From assembly GCF_041821065.1 (NCBI RefSeq), contig NZ_JBGUAX010000006.1:186001-250000 (forward strand): a stretch of DNA of 64,000 nucleotides. Direction: 5' to 3'. This DNA is from Egicoccus sp. AB-alg2. GTDB taxonomy: Bacteria > Actinomycetota > Nitriliruptoria > Nitriliruptorales > Nitriliruptoraceae. The notes under the pieces were generated by a model. It did no database searches and was not told the DNA's origin. It saw nothing but the letters and a program-made list of their open reading frames with translations. The position numbers were made by a program, and so were the translations under genes. Below are positions 36,970 through 46,320 of the stretch, one piece after another (positions within the stretch are counted from its first letter, which is position 1; the number at the start of each line of letters is the position of its first letter).

Positions 36970-37623
36970 GTGAGCGAGCAGCCGAACGACGTGAGCGACC
37001 TGACCTCGCGCCAGCGGGCGATCCTCGAGGTCATCCATGCCCACGTCGACGCACACGGCTATCCGCCCTCGGTGCGGGAGATCGGGGACGCCGTCGGGCT
37101 GAAATCCACGTCGTCGGTCCACGCCCAGCTGGAGACGCTGGAGACCAAGGGCTACCTGCGCCGCGACCCGACCAAGCCGCGGGCGCTGGAGCTCGGGCGT
37201 GATCCGATGACGTCGCTGGAGATGCGTCCGGCGTCGTCGCGCAACGTCCCGCTCGTCGGTGACATCGCCGCCGGTGGCCCGATCCTGGCCGAGGAGCAGG
37301 TCGACGCGGTCTACGCCCTGCCGAAGGAGCTGGTCGGCGAGGGCCAGTTGTTCATGCTGCGGGTGCGCGGCGAGTCGATGATCGAGGCGGGCGTCCTCGA
37401 TGGCGACTTCGTGGTCGTGCGCGAGCAGCCGTCGGTCGAGCAGGGCGAGATGTGTGCCGCGCTGATCGACGGCGAGGCGACGGTGAAGTTCTTCCGCCGC
37501 ACCCGCGCGGGCGAGGTGTTCCTCGACCCGGCCAACGAGGCCTTCGATCCCATCCCCGTGGTGCCCGGTCAGGACGCCCGCATCATGGGCAAGGTCGTCA
37601 CCGTGATGCGGTCCGTTCGCTGA
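36970..37623 (+). CDS. lexA: LexA, SOS repressor
   Basis: 217 residues from GTG 36970 with AAGGAG six bases upstream. The N-terminal winged helix ([34 protein letters not shown]) is followed by the self-cleavage site Ala101-Gly102 (DIAAGG). The catalytic Ser136 (RGESM) and Lys173 (ATVKFF) complete the S24 latent peptidase. It represses DNA-damage genes and is inactivated by RecA-stimulated self-cleavage. It is autoregulated through four boxes shared with the LysM gene. Confidence 0.96.
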   Translation: MSEQPNDVSDLTSRQRAILEVIHAHVDAHGYPPSVREIGDAVGLKSTSSVHAQLETLETKGYLRRDPTKPRALELGRDPMTSLEMRPASSRNVPLVGDIAAGGPILAEEQVDAVYALPKELVGEGQLFMLRVRGESMIEAGVLDGDFVVVREQPSVEQGEMCAALIDGEATVKFFRRTRAGEVFLDPANEAFDPIPVVPGQDARIMGKVVTVMRSVR

Positions 37624-37641
37624 GACGAGTTTCCGACCCGC

Positions 37642-39231
37642 TCACACCGCGTCGGACGGGTCGTCGCCGGCGGCCAGTTGGGTCAGCGCGAGCAGCAGGC
37701 CCTCGTGGGGCGCCAGGGGCTCGGTGAAGGCGTCGGCGCAGATCTCCACCAGCCAACCCACGCCGTGGCGGGTGACGCCGGTTCCGAGGATCGCGACGTA
37801 GCCGTTGGCGGCGAGGAACTCGCGTTCGCTCGGGTCACCGTCCTCGAGCGTGGCGAAGAACACCCCGCCGCGCAGCACGGCCGCCGAGGCCGGGTAGGCG
37901 TCCAGTGGGTAGCGGTCACCGGGGGTGACCGGCACCGCACCGGGTCCGACGTCCCCGCGGCGCAGGTACTCGCCGGCACGGATGACCAGGTCGACGCCGT
38001 CGCTGTTGGACAGCCACCACGACGCCGCACCGAGCGCGTTGGCGGCACTGGAGGCCAGGGCGGCCAACCGGGACTCGACCCCGCCCTCGGCCGCCTGCAC
38101 GGCCGTCAGCACCTCGCGGGCCAGCTCCCGGCCGGCGGCGCGCGCAGCGCTGGCGAGCTGGTGGCGGCCACCACCGGCCGCGACGCCGGTCGTGCGCCCG
38201 GCCCGGGCGGCCCGGACCTCGCGCTTCTCGCGGTACTGCATCGCGTCGGCCAGGCGCAGCAGCGCCCGTCCGGCCGCGGCCGGGGTCGGCGCGCCGCCGG
38301 GCCGGCCGTGCACCAGTGCGTAGCCGCAGGACAGCCCGCCGCCCAGCGGCAGCGCCCGCGTGGCGGCCATCAGCCGGTCGGTGATCTCGCGGATCTCGTC
38401 CTCCTCCACCCCCTCGAGCACGAGGCAGAACTCGTCACCACCCATCCGCGCCGCCAGGCCGCCGGGATGGCGTGCGACCTCGCGGGTGAGCACCTCGGCG
38501 ACGTCGCGCAGCAATCGGTCGCCCTCGGCGTGGCCGCGATGGTCGTTGACGTCCTTGAGGCCGTTGACGTCGCCGAGGACCACCCCGACCGGCCGAGCCA
38601 GCTGCTCGCCGGCGAACACCTCCTCGAGGCGCTCGTCGACGGCACGCCGGTTGGCGAGGCCGGTCAACCGATCGCGGTAGGCCAGTTCGTGCAGCACGGC
38701 GCGGTCCTGCAGGTGCCGTAGCGCGGCCCCGACCAGTCCGACCAGCGTCTGGCAGATGACGAGATCGAGCTCGCCGAAGGGCGACCGGCCGTGCGCGCGC
38801 GTGACGTAGAGCTCGCCCCACACCTCGGCGCCGACGAACACCGGCGAGGACAGCGCCGCGTACTTGCCCAGCGCCACCAGCAGGTCCCGGTCGACCTGCG
38901 GCAGATCCGCGTCGTCGACGGTGCCGTGCCAGGCGCGCCCCTGCAGCAGCACGGTGACGAGCTGCCGGTAGCCGTCCAGCCGGTAGGTCTCGTCCTGCGG
39001 GCGCGGCTCCTCCCAGTCGGCCAGCTTGCCGTGGTTGCGCAGCACCCGCGTGAGCCCCTCGGCGCGGTCGAAGCGCGAGAGCGCCACGCTGTCCGCGTCG
39101 AGGCAACGCAGCGCCACCTCGACGGTGAGGTCGTAGACCTCGTCCTCGTGCTCGCTCCGACCGAGGCGTCGGCCGGCCAGCGCCAGCAACCGGAGGCGCG
39201 CGGCGACGGCGGCGGTGTCGCCCGCGACCAT
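37642..39231 (-). CDS. Diguanylate cyclase, GAF-GGDEF-GAF
   Basis: 529 residues. A GAF domain (about 15-175) is followed by a GGDEF domain with intact catalytic MGGDEF (near residue 270) and the substrate segment DVNGLKDVNDHRGHAEGD. A second GAF-like region is at the C-terminus (about 375-515). The product would be cyclic di-GMP. The inhibitory I-site before GGDEF reads RHPG instead of RxxD, so product inhibition is probably absent. No membrane segment is present. It is close after lexA but convergent with it, so not in the same operon. Confidence 0.85.
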   Translation of the reverse strand: MVAGDTAAVAARLRLLALAGRRLGRSEHEDEVYDLTVEVALRCLDADSVALSRFDRAEGLTRVLRNHGKLADWEEPRPQDETYRLDGYRQLVTVLLQGRAWHGTVDDADLPQVDRDLLVALGKYAALSSPVFVGAEVWGELYVTRAHGRSPFGELDLVICQTLVGLVGAALRHLQDRAVLHELAYRDRLTGLANRRAVDERLEEVFAGEQLARPVGVVLGDVNGLKDVNDHRGHAEGDRLLRDVAEVLTREVARHPGGLAARMGGDEFCLVLEGVEEDEIREITDRLMAATRALPLGGGLSCGYALVHGRPGGAPTPAAAGRALLRLADAMQYREKREVRAARAGRTTGVAAGGGRHQLASAARAAGRELAREVLTAVQAAEGGVESRLAALASSAANALGAASWWLSNSDGVDLVIRAGEYLRRGDVGPGAVPVTPGDRYPLDAYPASAAVLRGGVFFATLEDGDPSEREFLAANGYVAILGTGVTRHGVGWLVEICADAFTEPLAPHEGLLLALTQLAAGDDPSDAV

Positions 39232-39242
39232 GAACTCGTCGG

Positions 39243-40820
39243 TCAGGTCCCCGTCTCCCGCTCCCAGTCCTCCGGCGGCTCGGCGAACACGTCGATGTCG
39301 AGGTACGGCCGCAGCGTGCGTGCGACCTCCTCGTCGACATCGGCAACCAGTTCGGTGCCCTTGACGCCGTGGGCCTCCTTGACGACCTGCCCGCTGCGGT
39401 GCGCCAGCGCCACGAGGTCCTGCCGCGCGTACGGGATGTGCGCGGAGATCCGCAGTCGCTGGCCGGGGATGCGCAGCCGGATCCGCTCGACGAGCTCGTC
39501 GATCCCGGCGCCGGTGTGGGCGGAGACCAACACCGGGTCCGCGTTGAGCTCGACCTGGACCCGCCGCGCCAGTGCCTCCACCGTCGCCGGGTCGGCGCGG
39601 TCGATCTTGTTGAGCACCAGCTGCTCGGGCACGCGGTCGGCGCCGATCTCCTCCAGCACCTCGTGGACCGCGACGACGTGGGCCTCGGCCTCCGGGTGCG
39701 ACGCGTCGACGACGTGCAGCAGCAGGTCGGCACTGGCCGACTCCTCCAGCGTCGACTTGAAGGCCTCCACCAGCCCGTGCGGCAGCTTGCGCACGAATCC
39801 GACGGTGTCGGTCAGCACGATGTCGCGCCCGTCCTCCAGCGGCAGCCGGCGCACGGTCGGATCGAGCGTGGCGAACAGCCGGTTCTCCACCAGCACGCTG
39901 GCGCCGGTCACCCGGTTCAGCAGCGACGACTTGCCGGCGTTGGTGTAGCCGACCAGCGCCGCCACCTGGACCCGGTTGCGTTCGCGTTCGGTGGCCTTGG
40001 TCTCGCGGATGCGGGCGTAGTCCTTCAGGTCGCGGCGCAGCTTGGCGATGCGACGCATGATCCGCCGCCGGTCGACCTCCAGCTGCGTCTCACCGGGACC
40101 GCGGCCACCGATACCGGCACCGCCGGCGGTGCGCCCACCGGCCTGCCGGGACAGCGCCGTACCCCACCCACGCAGGCGCGGCAGCAGGTAGTTGAGCTGT
40201 GCCAGCTCGACCTGGGCCTTGCCCTCGCGCGAAGTGGCGTGCTGGGCGAAGATGTCGAGGATCACGATGGTGCGGTCGAGCACCTTCTGCTTGATCCGCT
40301 CCTCCAGCGTGCGCTGCTGCGCTGGGGAGAGCTCGTCGTCGAACACGACCGCGTCGGCGCCGTGCGCGGCGACCAGCTCGCGCAGCTCGGCGACCTTGCC
40401 GCCGCCGATGTAGGTGGCGGCCTGCGGCGTGTCGAGCCGCTGCACGACACGCTCGACGACCTCGGCGCCGGCGGTGTCCAGCAGGGCCTCGAGTTCGTCG
40501 AGGGAGGCGTCGACGTCCGCGGAGGTGCGTCCGGGCAGCTGCACGCCGACGATCACGGCCGCCTCGACGCGCCGGATGATGTCGACGCCCTCGCGAGGGG
40601 CGCCCTCCTCGATGACGTCGCGGCGGCGGCGGCGTTCCTCGGCGCGCGAGAGCTGCTCGGCGGTCAGCGTGGTGCCGTCGCCGAGCAGCAGGTCGTCGGG
40701 GCGCGGTTCGTCGGCGAGCGAGAACCCGTCCACGCGGTCCTCGAGGGATGCGTCGGTGTCCGAGGGCCGGTCGGGACGCGGGTCGTCGCCGGGGCGGGGG
40801 GTGGTGTCGTCGGAACTCAG
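39243..40820 (-). CDS. hflX: HflX GTPase, ribosome-rescue factor
   Basis: 525 residues if CTG 40820 is used (GGAG seven bases before it, CTGA overlap with dapF); GTG 40733 is the alternative. The first 50 residues are acidic and poorly conserved. The HflX N-domain comes next (AATYIGGGKVAEL). The linker GGRGPGETQLEVDRR is followed by the G domain: G1 GYTNAGKSS, G3 DTVGF and G4 NKID. HflX splits stalled ribosomes after heat stress or antibiotic exposure. Confidence 0.92.
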   Translation of the reverse strand: MSSDDTTPRPGDDPRPDRPSDTDASLEDRVDGFSLADEPRPDDLLLGDGTTLTAEQLSRAEERRRRRDVIEEGAPREGVDIIRRVEAAVIVGVQLPGRTSADVDASLDELEALLDTAGAEVVERVVQRLDTPQAATYIGGGKVAELRELVAAHGADAVVFDDELSPAQQRTLEERIKQKVLDRTIVILDIFAQHATSREGKAQVELAQLNYLLPRLRGWGTALSRQAGGRTAGGAGIGGRGPGETQLEVDRRRIMRRIAKLRRDLKDYARIRETKATERERNRVQVAALVGYTNAGKSSLLNRVTGASVLVENRLFATLDPTVRRLPLEDGRDIVLTDTVGFVRKLPHGLVEAFKSTLEESASADLLLHVVDASHPEAEAHVVAVHEVLEEIGADRVPEQLVLNKIDRADPATVEALARRVQVELNADPVLVSAHTGAGIDELVERIRLRIPGQRLRISAHIPYARQDLVALAHRSGQVVKEAHGVKGTELVADVDEEVARTLRPYLDIDVFAEPPEDWERETGT

Positions 40821-41761
40821 GGTGCGGTCTCCAGCAGGCCCGCCTGCGCGTCGCGCAGCCAGGCGTCGTCGATCGTGCCGTGCCCGACCTCCACGGCCGG
40901 GCCGGTCATCATCACGGATTCTCCAGGGTGCCACCTGACCCTGAGGGTGCCGCCCGGTAGTTCGACCGCGACCTCGCGGTCGACCTGCCCGAGCCGCTGC
41001 AGGGCCACCACGGTCGCGCAGGCGCCGGTGCCGCAGGCGGCGGTCTCCCCCACGCCACGTTCCCACACCCGCAGGCGGACGTGGTCGCGGGCGACGACCT
41101 GGGCGAACTCCACGTTGGTCTTGGCCGGGAAGGCGGCGTGGGTCTCCACCTGCGGACCGAGCGTGGTGACCGGCGCCGCGGCGACGTCGTCCACCAGCGT
41201 GACAGCGTGCGGGTTGCCCATGGACACCACGGAGACGTCGAGGTGGTGGCCGTCGACGTCGACCTGGTGCACGAGCCGGTCGCCGGCCGGCGCGGCGCCG
41301 GCGGTTCCGGCGGCTGCGGTTCCGGCGGTTGCCGCGAGGTCGAACGGGACCTCCGTGGGCGTCAGCACGGGTGGGCCCATGTCGACCTCCACCTCGGCGA
41401 CCGTGCCGTCGGGGTGGCGGGCGACGATGCGCACCGGCTTCGGGCCCGAGCGGGTGGCGACGACCACCGTGCCGTCCTCGCGCGGACGGGCCAGGCCGCG
41501 GTCGACCGCGTGCTTGGCGGTGACGCGGACGCCGTTGCCGCACATCTCCACGATCGAGCCGTCGGCGTTGCGGTAGTCCATGAACACGTCGCCGTCGGCC
41601 GGGTCGGCGACCGCGCCGATCCGGATCACCCCGTCCGCGCCGATGCCGCGACGGCGGTCGCACAGGGCCCGCACGAGGTGTGCAGGCACGTCGAGGCGGT
41701 CCTCGGGGTCGGCGAGGACGACGAAGTCGTTGGCGGTGCCGTGGGCCTTGGTGAAGTCCAT
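40817..41761 (-). CDS. dapF: Diaminopimelate epimerase
   Basis: 314 residues from ATG 41761. It converts LL- to meso-diaminopimelate for lysine and peptidoglycan. Both catalytic Cys are present, in MCGNGVR near residue 75 and ETAACGTGACA near 250. The N-terminal FTKAHGTANDFVV is typical. A Gly/Ala-rich insert (TAGTAAAGTAGAAPAG) lies near residue 150. It is coupled to hflX by a stop-start overlap and divergent from the penicillin acylase gene. Confidence 0.95.
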   Translation of the reverse strand: MDFTKAHGTANDFVVLADPEDRLDVPAHLVRALCDRRRGIGADGVIRIGAVADPADGDVFMDYRNADGSIVEMCGNGVRVTAKHAVDRGLARPREDGTVVVATRSGPKPVRIVARHPDGTVAEVEVDMGPPVLTPTEVPFDLAATAGTAAAGTAGAAPAGDRLVHQVDVDGHHLDVSVVSMGNPHAVTLVDDVAAAPVTTLGPQVETHAAFPAKTNVEFAQVVARDHVRLRVWERGVGETAACGTGACATVVALQRLGQVDREVAVELPGGTLRVRWHPGESVMMTGPAVEVGHGTIDDAWLRDAQAGLLETAP

Positions 41762-41902
41762 CGCGCCAAGGGTACGCGCACGTTCTGGCCGGCACGAGGG
41801 TTCGTCCACGGCCGCGCTGCTTGACTCCCGCGCGCCGCCGGCCGGTGGCGCCGCGCCGGCGGCGTCCGTGTGGCGTCGTACCGGCGGCGCTGGAGGTCGG
41901 TG

Positions 41903-44530
41903 GTGCGTTGGGTGAAGCGGATCGCGCTGGGGGTGGCGGCCCTGGTCGTGCTGGTGCTGATCGTCGGGGCGGCCGGTGGCACGGTGATGGTCACCCGGTC
42001 GCTGCCCGACCAGGACGGTGACCTCGCGGTCGCGGGGCTCGACGCACCGGTCGAGGTGCACCGCGACGCCTACGGCGTGCCGACGATCGTGGCCGCGACC
42101 AGCGCGGACCTGTTCCGCGCACAGGGCTACGTGCACGCCCAGGACCGCTTCTGGGAGATGGACTTCCGCCGGCACGTCACCGCCGGTCGCGTGTCGGAGC
42201 TGTTCGGCTCGTCGCAGTTGGACACCGACCGGTTCGTGCGCACGCTCGGCTGGCGGCGGGTCGCGGAGCAGGAACTGGACCTGCTCGAGCCCGAGACGCT
42301 GGCGATCCTCGAGGCGTATGCCGAGGGTGTCAACGCCTGGATCGACGACAAGCGCGGCAGCGCGTTGTCGCTCGAGCACGGGCTGCTGCCGGTGGCCGGC
42401 GCGCGCGGCTACGCCCCCGAGCCGTGGACGCCGGCCGACTCGGTCGCCTGGCTGAAGGCGATGGCGTGGGACCTGCGCTCGAACCTCGAGGACGAGCTGC
42501 TGCGCGGCCGGCTGCAGACGGTCGACCTCGGCCCGGGACGGGACTGGACCGAACTGTTCCCGCCCTACCCCTACCACCGCAACGAGACCATCCTCGCCGA
42601 GGAGGACCTGGCCGCTGCCGACGACTGGCTCGCGACCACGGCCGGGGCGGACGCGGAGGACGGCGATGCCGCCGGGACGAGCGACGAGGGCGAGGACGCG
42701 GCCGCCGACGACGGTGACGCGGGCGAAGACGATGCCGCAGCCGCCGACGGGGCGTCGCTCGACGCCGCCCTGGATCGGGCCCAGCAGGCCCTGCTGGCGG
42801 CACCGCAGCTGCTCGGCGACGGCACCGGTGACGGGATCGGGTCCAACTCCTGGGTCGTCGGCCCGGAGCGGTCCGCCACCGGGGGCGCGCTGCTGGCCAA
42901 CGACCCCCACCTCGGACCCTCGCAACCCTCGCTCTGGTACCAGGTCGGGCTGCGCTGCGCCGAGGTGACCGACGACTGCCCGTGGCACGCGGCCGGGTTC
43001 TCGTTCTCCGGTGTGCCCGGCGTGGTGATCGGCCAGAACGACCGCATCGCATGGGGGTTCACCAACCTCGGCCCGGACGTCGCCGACCTGTACGTCGAAC
43101 AGCTCGACGGCGAGCGCTACCGCACCGAGGACGGCTGGGCGGACCTGCAGATCCGGACGGAGACCATCGGCGTGGCGGGCGGCGAGGACGTCGAGGTGAC
43201 GATCCGGGTCACCCGGCACGGGCCGCTGTTCTCCGACGTGTCCGGCGGCGGCGAGGAGATCGCGGCCGGCCCGCAGGGCGCCGGCGCCCCGGACGCGGAC
43301 GCCGATGCGACGTATGCCGTGGCGTTGCGTTGGACCGCCCTGGAGCCGGTCGACACGATGGACGCCGTCCCGGCCTTCATGCGCGCCCGCGACTGGGACG
43401 AGTTCCGGGCCGCCGCGGCGAAGTTCCAGGTCCCGAGCCAGAACCTGGTCTACGTCGACGTCGACGGCCACATCGGCTACCAGGCGCCGGGACGGATCCC
43501 CGTGCGCACCACCGGTGACGGCACCGTGCCCGTACCGGGCTGGACCGGCGAGCACGACTGGGAGCGCTACCTCGACTTCGAGGAGCTGCCGTTCACCTTC
43601 GACCCGCCGTCGGGCGCGATCATCACCGCCAACCAGGCCGTGCTCCCCGAGGACGCCGAGCCGTTCCTCACCGTCGATCCCGACCCGGGTTACCGCGGTC
43701 GCCGCATCAACGAGCTGCTGGCGGATCGGACCGGGTTGACGCTGGACGACCTGCTGGCCGTGCAACTGGACAACCACAACGCCAACGCCGAGTTCCTGGT
43801 CCCATACCTCCTCGACGTCGAGGTGGACGCGGACACCCGACCGACGCAGGACGTGCTGCGCGACTGGGACCTGCAGGACGACGCCGACAGCGCCGGCGGC
43901 GCGATCTTCAACGCGACGTGGCGACACCTGCTCGCGCACACCTTCCACGACGAGCTGCCGGAGTGGGCCCACCCGGCGGGCGGCTCACGCTGGTGGGAGG
44001 TCGTGCGCGGCCTGGTCGAGGAGCCCGACTCACCGTGGTGGGACGACGTCACCACCGACACGGTGGAGACCCGCGACGACGTGCTGGCGGCGGCGCTGGC
44101 CGACGCCCACGCCGAGGTGGTGGAGCGCTTCGGCGCCGATCCCGACGGGTGGCGGTGGGGCGCGATGCACACGCTGCTGCTGCGCCACCAGACCTTCGGC
44201 GACTCCGGCATCGCCCCGGTCGAGCGGCTGTTCAACCGCGGGCCGCTGGAGACCGCCGGTGGCGTGTCGATCGTGAACGCCACCGGCTGGAACGCCGCCG
44301 AGGGTTACGAGGTGAACTGGGTCCCGTCGATGCGCTACTTCGTCGACGCGGGCGATCTGGACGCCGGCCGGTGGATCCACCTGACGGGCCAGTCCGGGCG
44401 GCCGTTCTCGCCGCACTACCTCGACCAGGCCGAGGCGTGGCGCGACGGCGGCACGATCCCGTTGCCGTTCTCCGCTGCGGCCGTCGAGGCCGCGGCCGAG
44501 CGCACCCTGACCCTCACCCCCACCGACTGA
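41903..44530 (+). CDS. Penicillin-acylase-family Ntn hydrolase, secreted
   Basis: 875 residues from GTG 41903 (GGAGG six bases upstream; other GTGs at 41900 and 41912). An N-terminal membrane/signal helix (LGVAALVVLVLIVGAAGG) comes first. The alpha chain is next (EVHRDAYGVPTIVA, YVHAQDRFWEMDF), then a spacer rich in Asp/Glu/Ala (about 255-290). The nucleophile Ser of GSNSWVVG starts the beta chain near residue 310. Autocleavage before that Ser would give the mature enzyme. It hydrolyses amide bonds of N-acyl compounds such as penicillin G or N-acyl-homoserine lactones; the substrate is unproven. The acidic spacer is unusually long. Confidence 0.88.
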   Translation: MRWVKRIALGVAALVVLVLIVGAAGGTVMVTRSLPDQDGDLAVAGLDAPVEVHRDAYGVPTIVAATSADLFRAQGYVHAQDRFWEMDFRRHVTAGRVSELFGSSQLDTDRFVRTLGWRRVAEQELDLLEPETLAILEAYAEGVNAWIDDKRGSALSLEHGLLPVAGARGYAPEPWTPADSVAWLKAMAWDLRSNLEDELLRGRLQTVDLGPGRDWTELFPPYPYHRNETILAEEDLAAADDWLATTAGADAEDGDAAGTSDEGEDAAADDGDAGEDDAAAADGASLDAALDRAQQALLAAPQLLGDGTGDGIGSNSWVVGPERSATGGALLANDPHLGPSQPSLWYQVGLRCAEVTDDCPWHAAGFSFSGVPGVVIGQNDRIAWGFTNLGPDVADLYVEQLDGERYRTEDGWADLQIRTETIGVAGGEDVEVTIRVTRHGPLFSDVSGGGEEIAAGPQGAGAPDADADATYAVALRWTALEPVDTMDAVPAFMRARDWDEFRAAAAKFQVPSQNLVYVDVDGHIGYQAPGRIPVRTTGDGTVPVPGWTGEHDWERYLDFEELPFTFDPPSGAIITANQAVLPEDAEPFLTVDPDPGYRGRRINELLADRTGLTLDDLLAVQLDNHNANAEFLVPYLLDVEVDADTRPTQDVLRDWDLQDDADSAGGAIFNATWRHLLAHTFHDELPEWAHPAGGSRWWEVVRGLVEEPDSPWWDDVTTDTVETRDDVLAAALADAHAEVVERFGADPDGWRWGAMHTLLLRHQTFGDSGIAPVERLFNRGPLETAGGVSIVNATGWNAAEGYEVNWVPSMRYFVDAGDLDAGRWIHLTGQSGRPFSPHYLDQAEAWRDGGTIPLPFSAAAVEAAAERTLTLTPTD

Positions 44531-44602
44531 CGCGCACCTCGTTGCGTCCTTCCACGCCCGCCTGCTGAATCGATACAGCGCAGGAAGCAACCGCACCCGA
44601 GG

Positions 44603-45478
44603 TCAGGCGTCGGGCACGATGGCGGCGCGCAGGTCGAGGACCGCGTCGGTCAAGGCCGGGTCGCCCTGGACGCGGCTGGCCGCACGGACCTCGTGCGCGT
44701 CGGCCATGCGCACGGCCCGGCGCCACAGCAGCGAGGCGGGGATCACCACGACGGCAGCGACGTCCGCGCCGCCCGGGTCGCCCGCCTCGCCCGCGTCGTC
44801 GATCGAAGCGTGTGCCAGCCGCCAGCCGTCCGCGGCCGCCGTGGCGGACCAGCCCCGCATCAGCGGGCCGGTCACGTGCAGGAGCACCCGGGTGCCCGCC
44901 GGGCGCGGCGGCAGCGCAGGTGGCAGCGCGTGCACGAACGTGTCGAGCACCGGCGCCAGCCAGGACGGACCGTCGAGGCCCGGGCGGGCGACCGCGGCGC
45001 GGATCTGCTGCTGGTGGACCCAGCGCTCGGTGAACTCGCGGGCGACGTCGAGCCAGTTCGGGTGCGGACCGGCACCGGCCCAGGCGACCGTGCCGTCCGG
45101 CGCGTCGGGCGGCAGGCTGCGCAGGTGCTCCTCGGCGGACGGGCTCACGGCGGTTAGCAGCTCACGTGCGAGCCGCGGCGACACGACGGCGGCCAGTGTC
45201 GCGACGAACTGCTCGTTGAGCGCATCGAGGCCGGCGACGAGCTGCTCGAAACCGGTGGCGTCGATCCAACCACCGGTGTGACCGTCGCGTGCGGCAGACA
45301 GCCGGCGCAGGTCGTCGTGCAGCAGATGCAGCACCAGCGCGTGCACGTCCCAGCCCGGGCACACGGTCGGGCGACGCCACGCCGCCGCGTCCAGGTCGGC
45401 CAGGAGCGCCAGCAGTGCGCCGCGCTCCGGGCCGAGCCGGTCACCGACGACGACGGGAGGTAGCAGCATGCTCGTCAT
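44603..45478 (-). CDS. Mycothiol-dependent maleylpyruvate isomerase-like (DinB-fold) protein
   Basis: 291 residues. The DinB-like four-helix bundle with its metal His is visible in TVCPGWDVHALVLHLLHDDLRRLS near residue 40 and EFTERWVHQQQIRAAV near 168. A C-terminal SCP2-like region follows. Such proteins use mycothiol as cofactor, and many are of unknown reaction. It starts 8 bp after a former miaA stop (45487), so it was once next to miaA on the same strand; the island now separates them. ATG 45469 is an alternative start. Confidence 0.78.
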   Translation of the reverse strand: MTSMLLPPVVVGDRLGPERGALLALLADLDAAAWRRPTVCPGWDVHALVLHLLHDDLRRLSAARDGHTGGWIDATGFEQLVAGLDALNEQFVATLAAVVSPRLARELLTAVSPSAEEHLRSLPPDAPDGTVAWAGAGPHPNWLDVAREFTERWVHQQQIRAAVARPGLDGPSWLAPVLDTFVHALPPALPPRPAGTRVLLHVTGPLMRGWSATAAADGWRLAHASIDDAGEAGDPGGADVAAVVVIPASLLWRRAVRMADAHEVRAASRVQGDPALTDAVLDLRAAIVPDA

Positions 45479-45498
45479 GCGAGCGACGCTACTCCCCT

Positions 45499-45629
45499 AC
45501 CGGCGGGTCGGGCGTCCAGGCGGCGAGCACCTCGGCCGGCGGGGTCGGGACACACCTGGGGTCGGCACGGAACCAGCTCCGCTGGCGCTTGGCGTAGCTC
45601 CACGTCCGCTTCGCGATCGCGGCCGCGAG
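45499..45629 (-). repeat. Direct repeat, left copy (remnant of the original miaA 3' end)
   Basis: 131 bp identical to 60710-60840 except one base (C45534 versus T60745). It encodes the last 43 or so codons of miaA and runs on to VGE and TAG at 45487. This is probably the ancestral miaA end, stranded when the island was inserted. Confidence 0.93.
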
Positions 45630-45662
45630 GCGCTCTCAACCTCATGTGTGCACGGCGCCGTA

Positions 45663-46283
45663 CTAGGTGAGCGACTCGAGTGTGGGGACAGGGACGAGCA
45701 CAACGCAGCTCAGCACGAGTTCGGCAACCTCGTGCACCTGCCGGAGACCCAGATTCTTGGACCTGAGCAGAAGTTGGATCGCGAGGCCGTCGACGAGACC
45801 GATCATGGCGTTGGCAAGCATCACGGGGTCACCGGGGCGCATCGTTCCATCGGCCTGACCCTCGGCGATGATGTCGAGCACCTTGCTGCGCCAAGCTCCG
45901 TAGACCACGTCGTTCAGCTCACGCAAGTCCGGATCGTGCAACGCCTCGACCCAGAGCTCCGCCCAGACACGCCAGGCACGGATCGTCACGTCGGAGTCCG
46001 GGAGATAGGAAGCGATGAGTCGCCGCAGACGTGTGACGGGGTCGTCGTCGGACTCGAGGATGGGACGCCTGCGCTCCAACGAGTCTCGGAAGTTGTGCTC
46101 GAAGGCTGCCTGGACGAGCTCGCGCTTGGTCGGGAAGTAGTAGTGCACGGTGCCACTGCTGCAGCCGACGCGGCGAGCGACGTCGGTGACCCGCAGCGTG
46201 CGGAATCCGACGTTCGCCGCCACCTCGCAGGTGGCGCGCAAGATCTGCTCGCGCCGCTCCGCTTCTACGCTCGGCCGTGCCAT
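45663..46283 (-). CDS. TetR-family regulator, last gene of the island operon
   Basis: 206 residues. The N-terminal helix-turn-helix is complete (REQILRATCEVAANVGFRTLRVTDVARRVGCSSGTVHYYFPTKRELVQAAF). The C-terminal domain resembles BetI-like regulators (RAWRVWAELWVEALHDPDLREL). It lies 37 bp after the EamA gene. The palindrome at 60600-60619 before the first gene of the operon is its likely operator; an effector derived from the pathway substrate would release it. Confidence 0.85.
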   Translation of the reverse strand: MARPSVEAERREQILRATCEVAANVGFRTLRVTDVARRVGCSSGTVHYYFPTKRELVQAAFEHNFRDSLERRRPILESDDDPVTRLRRLIASYLPDSDVTIRAWRVWAELWVEALHDPDLRELNDVVYGAWRSKVLDIIAEGQADGTMRPGDPVMLANAMIGLVDGLAIQLLLRSKNLGLRQVHEVAELVLSCVVLVPVPTLESLT

Positions 46284-46320
46284 CGAGCCCGCCTCTCCCG
46301 CGATCGTCGCTGCCGGCCCG

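Noticed and set aside
45497-45703. 68-residue open frame at the left repeat
   Set aside because: It is out of frame with the miaA remnant and has no features.
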